Positions 60,668 to 64,000 of a DNA stretch of 64,000 nt are shown one piece after another (the stretch's first letter is position 1; each line of letters begins with the position of its first letter). The stretch is from Centroberyx gerrardi (taxonomy: Eukaryota > Chordata > Actinopteri > Beryciformes > Berycidae). A program made the translations under genes and the position numbers. The stretch spans positions 10,452,621-10,516,620 of the forward strand of contig NC_136012.1 in the NCBI RefSeq assembly GCF_048128805.1, read 5' to 3'. A model generated the notes under the pieces. That model ran no database searches and was not told the origin of the DNA. It saw only the letters and a program-made list of their open reading frames with translations.

Positions 60668-60688
60668 TTCAGCACCATGGACAGAGGC
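60668..60688 (+). promoter_or_regulatory. RE1/NRSE upstream of V14
   Basis: TTCAGCACC-AT-GGACAG followed by AGGC; among the closest to consensus in the window. About 805 bp upstream of the promoter element. Confidence 0.82.
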
Positions 60689-61116
60689 AGAAATAAACCT
60701 CAGCTTTGTACTGCCAACACTTGGAAAATAGGCCATCTATTTTGACAGCTTTCGCTTTTAAACGATAATTACCATAGCTATCCATATTTTTGCAAAGCAA
60801 AGCAGAGAGAAAGTGTTGTGTTTCCAATGTCCAGGAAGCAAGTTTAAAGCTTTCCTATAAATAACTGTGCGACGTGGTGTGGTATAAATGATTAATTGAG
60901 CCGTAGACATTAAATAGAAAAAAAAATAGCTAAACGTTGATAGTTTATTAAAACTGCATTCTATGCAAGTGGCTAGAACTCTGAAGAAGAGTTTGTGTGT
61001 ATACAACTGTTTGGGATGCCAAGAACGAGAAAAAATTGAAGCATAATAGAAAGTTCTTTGACACAGAAAACGTTTTAAACCCATCAAAATATCCCTCAGA
61101 GATTTATTTGGATCAT

Positions 61117-61165
61117 TTTTCTGAGATCTTGCTCGGTATGCAGCGCGTTGTCACTGTAAGATAAG
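61117..61165 (-). pseudogene. Decayed relic of a variable-exon 3' end (copy)
   Basis: The minus strand reads like SYSDNALHTEQDLRK, related to [15 protein letters not shown]; duplicate of the relic at 43160-43243. This copy preserves the likeness better. Confidence 0.6.
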
Positions 61166-61361
61166 GAAAATTAAGTAATTGATGACCCGTGAAAAAGACA
61201 AAGCCGATTTCTCGCACAAATTGCCAAATTAAGTTTTACCGTCGAGTAAAACAACTCCATCTAATCAGATAAAATATGTTATCTGTAACAAATATACTCC
61301 ATGAACAATGAAAGTCGCAAAAGCACCACGCTGTTTAGCCCGCATTGAATCCATTATTGAG

Positions 61362-61383
61362 CAGCACGGAATACCTTGGACAG
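61362..61383 (+). promoter_or_regulatory. Possible RE1 with expanded spacing (copy)
   Basis: CAGCAC, ten bases, GGACAG; one base in the gap differs from the paralogue at 43454, while the half-sites are the same. Confidence 0.35.
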
Positions 61384-61753
61384 GGAAAGCAACACCATTT
61401 GCTTTTCCCGTGGACACAACCTATAAATATTCTAAACAAATTAAGTTCCAATTTATGTTAGATTCCTGATGCTTATCGCAGAAAAATATACAGGAGTAAG
61501 AAGGGTGTTTCGAAATCGAATGGGATAGCCTATACTTTATGCAAAATATGAACATCAATAAAAACTCGTTAAACTGCTGCTATTGGACTAAAAAGCAAAT
61601 GTGTGGTTTGAGGGGCATGCTAGTTTTACTCTTCCAGCGTGAAACTCTTCTTGAAGACACATGGCTCTTCAAAAGCAGCAGCACGGGCAGATAAACTTAA
61701 AAGAACAAAGGAAAAGTAATTTCGAAACAGATGTGTCCAAGAATCAAATTTCC

Positions 61754-61786
61754 TTAAGGCCTGCCTCTGGGGTGAGTTAATGTAAT
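61754..61786 (-). pseudogene. Possible relic of a V13-type exon-intron border (copy)
   Basis: Duplicate of 43853-43885, with the same GC in place of the donor GT. Confidence 0.3.
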
Positions 61787-62310
61787 AGCCTAACATATTC
61801 GACGGATCAACTGCATACACTACATTGGCAAGGTACAAGATACGTTTCAACTAAAAAAAATATGATTTACATCAAAGGGCGCTTAAAATAACTTCATCAA
61901 CGTGGATTGACAGGAATTAAATTTTACCCTGGAACACTTTGCAGGATATCACTACGCACTATTAAATAATGAACTAAGGTTGATTGAGCAGCAAGTATGC
62001 ACAAACACGATTGCTGGAATGCCATTACCTTCAGGAACACGTCAAATCAAATTGTTCATCGCTCCGTAGTATGTGGGTTAAAGACATTACATTTACAGCA
62101 TTTAAGTAATGTTAGTTTATTCAATTTAGAAAAAATTATGCAAAGCGAAATAAAAAAAAGTCCACTATGCAGTATACACACACACAAATTAAATAGTTAG
62201 GCAACAAATAATTTGCAAGACAATTAAAAATGCTTTAGAATTACTCTGATTAACCTATATTATTGTATAATTATTGGAATTGCGTTATTTCAGCAAAAAT
62301 CGTGTCCTAC

Positions 62311-64000
62311 CTCGGCAGATCCCTCTGAGTCTCCAAATGCATCAATAAAGTCTGTTGGACTTTTCCTCAGAGTCTGGTCAGCAGGCAGTGTGTTGTCATT
62401 GTAAGAGCTGACGAACTTGAAGTCACTTGTTCTAGAACCCGTTGTTAAGTAGGCGTCATAATTGTAAGTGCTGCGTAAAGTTCCTGTGCCGTCAACCTCT
62501 GCGTAATTGGGAGGGAGATACGCGCTGGGGATGGCGACCGCTCCGTCAAACAACAGTCTGGGCTTTCTCCTGCGACAAAATCTCACACTAAAGATGACAA
62601 TAATGAAGGTCAGGAAAAAGGTGGAGACGGATACCAGCGCGATGATCAGATAAGAGGTCAGTTTGGAATTGCTGTTATCATGAGAGATATCCTTCAGTTC
62701 TGGTACTTCAGCCAAGTTGTCAGAAATAAGTAAATACACGCCACAGGTGGCAGAGAGAGGGGGTTGTCCGTTATCTTTCACTGACACAATAAGGTTCTGT
62801 TTCATGCTGTCAGATTCAGAAATGTCTCGCTGTGTCCTGATCTCTCCGCTGTGGAGACCAATAGTGAAAAGTCCCGGATCAGTGGATTTGACTATATGAT
62901 AGGACAGCCAGGCATTCTGTCCGGAGTCCGCGTCCACTGCTATCACCTTGGATACCAGAGAGCCCCCGTGCGCAGCTCTGGGAACCAGCTCGGTCATGAA
63001 GGAGTTGCCCTCCGGGGCGGGGTACAGTATCTGGGGAGAGATATCATTCATATCTGTTATGAAGACACTGACGGTCACGTTGCTGCTGAGCGGTGGAGAA
63101 CCGTTGTCTCTGGCCATCACGTGGACTTTAAAGCTCCTGAACTGTTCATAATCAAACGACCTCACAGCATGGATCACCCCCGTGTCTCCGTTAACGGACA
63201 GATAGGACGAGACCGGGGCACCGTTCACCTCACCAGGTAAAAGAGAATAAATCACTGTACCGTTTTGTCTCCAGTCTGGGTCTCGAGCAGTAACGGAGCA
63301 TAACGTGGAGCCAGGTTTGTTGTTTTCAGTCACATAGGCGCTGTAGTACTGTTCCTCAAACACAGGTGGGTTGTCGTTGACGTCAGCAACAGATAGCTGA
63401 ACACTTTTAGAGGAGGACAGAGGCGGAGAGCCCTCGTCGGTGGCAGTGATTGTAATGTTGTAATCAGACACTAGTTCACGGTCCAGTTGGCCCGTGGTCA
63501 CCAGAGAATAGTAGTTTTTGATGGAGGGAACCAACTGAAAAGGGACGTTTTGCTGAATGGAGCAGCGGACCAGTCGGTTATTCTCAGAGTCTCTATCCTG
63601 CACGTTAATGATGCCCACCTCTGTACCAGGTGACACGTTCTCTGGTATGGGATTAGTCAGAGATTTTACATATATAACTGGGGTATTGTCATTTACATCT
63701 GTAATATCAATAATCACCGTGGAGTATGATGCCAATCCAAGGCCGTCTTTTGCACTGATTCGAAGTTCATGTGAGGACTCTTTCTCATAATCTATTGGCC
63801 CATTAACTTTCACTTCACCTGTTTTTTCATCAAGGAAAAATACATTGCTATCATCTGAGACATGATCAAGTTCATATCTCACTTCACCATTTAATCCCTC
63901 GTCTGCATCAGTAGCACTCACTGTAACCACGACAGTATACAGTGGAGAGTTTTCAGGCAGACTCCCTTTATAGACGGTCTGGCTAAATACTGGGGCGTTA
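62311..64000 (-). CDS. pcdh2g: V15: protocadherin gamma-like variable exon, 3' part (cut by window edge)
   Basis: About 563 codons, from the end of EC2 ([18 protein letters not shown]) to the donor. The frame stays open to the right edge, so the missing part is EC1, most of EC2 and the signal peptide. It is the duplicate of V11 ([18 protein letters not shown]). The EC5/EC6 linker reads DMNDI where all other exons have DVNDN or DANDN, so the last Asn ligand of the calcium site is Ile. Other private changes: SATCGVYLL in EC6, [10 protein letters not shown] in the stalk and [11 protein letters not shown] at the end of the membrane helix. The tail is [20 protein letters not shown]. Confidence 0.94.

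Larger units (their letters stand above)
59606..62310. other. Spacer V14-V15: promoter of V14, RE1, exon-end relics, 3' flank of V15
   Basis: No complete gene is seen. From about 60728 it is the paralogue of the V10-V11 spacer, with small insertions (for example about 40 bp near 60786-60826). Confidence 0.8.

Noticed and set aside
1-64000. Constant exons of the cluster
   Set aside because: No sequence like the shared C-terminal exons was found on either strand; by orientation they should lie left of the window.

Overview
The window is a stretch of a clustered protocadherin locus from a teleost fish, probably a percomorph. This rests on the protein family, on fish-type SINE and MITE repeats, and on the tandem layout. 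Fifteen 'variable exons' of about 2.4 kb, each an uninterrupted open frame, lie head to tail on the minus strand, so transcription runs from high to low coordinates. I number them V1 to V15 from left to right. V1 is cut by the left window edge and V15 by the right edge; the other thirteen are complete. Each encodes a signal peptide, six cadherin repeats (EC1-EC6), one membrane helix and about 90 cytoplasmic residues, and ends at a GT splice donor in phase 0 after a Glu codon. The cytoplasmic part (for example [18 protein letters not shown]) places them in the gamma-like fish group (Pcdh2). The shared constant exons must lie beyond the left edge and are not in the window.

Layout: V1 (1-846), V2 (3295-5709), V3 (7833-10226), a 5 kb transposon-rich spacer, V4 (15314-17713), V5 (19274-21649), V6 (23906-26317), V7 (28191-30590), V8 (31805-34195), V9 (36518-38905), V10 (39614-42031), V11 (44384-46780), V12 (48521-50911), V13 (53015-55399), V14 (57206-59605), V15 (62311-64000+). 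Several exons are recent duplicates together with their flanks: V1/V5, V2/V6, V4/V7 (a block copied twice, without V3 in the second copy), V8/V12 and V11/V15. The 3' halves (EC4 to cytoplasmic tail) of all exons are almost the same, while EC1-EC3 differ. Mismatched flanks show that V7, V8, V9 and V12 are chimeras made by crossing-over inside the homogenised 3' halves. Short orphan exon ends mark where whole exons were lost.

Regulation: every complete exon, and V1, has about 200 bp upstream of its ATG one copy of the conserved protocadherin promoter element (CGCT core, CTCF-type). A GGTGGA box lies about 30-40 bp closer to the gene. Further upstream, almost every promoter has one or two sites matching the REST/NRSF silencer element (RE1/NRSE), 17 in all and all in the same orientation. 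The spacers otherwise hold microsatellites, one tRNA-derived SINE, a palindromic MITE with a 9-bp target duplication, and a few older repeats. In the family, each promoter is chosen stochastically in single neurons and its exon is spliced to the constant exons, giving cells different surface adhesion codes; REST would silence the array outside neurons.
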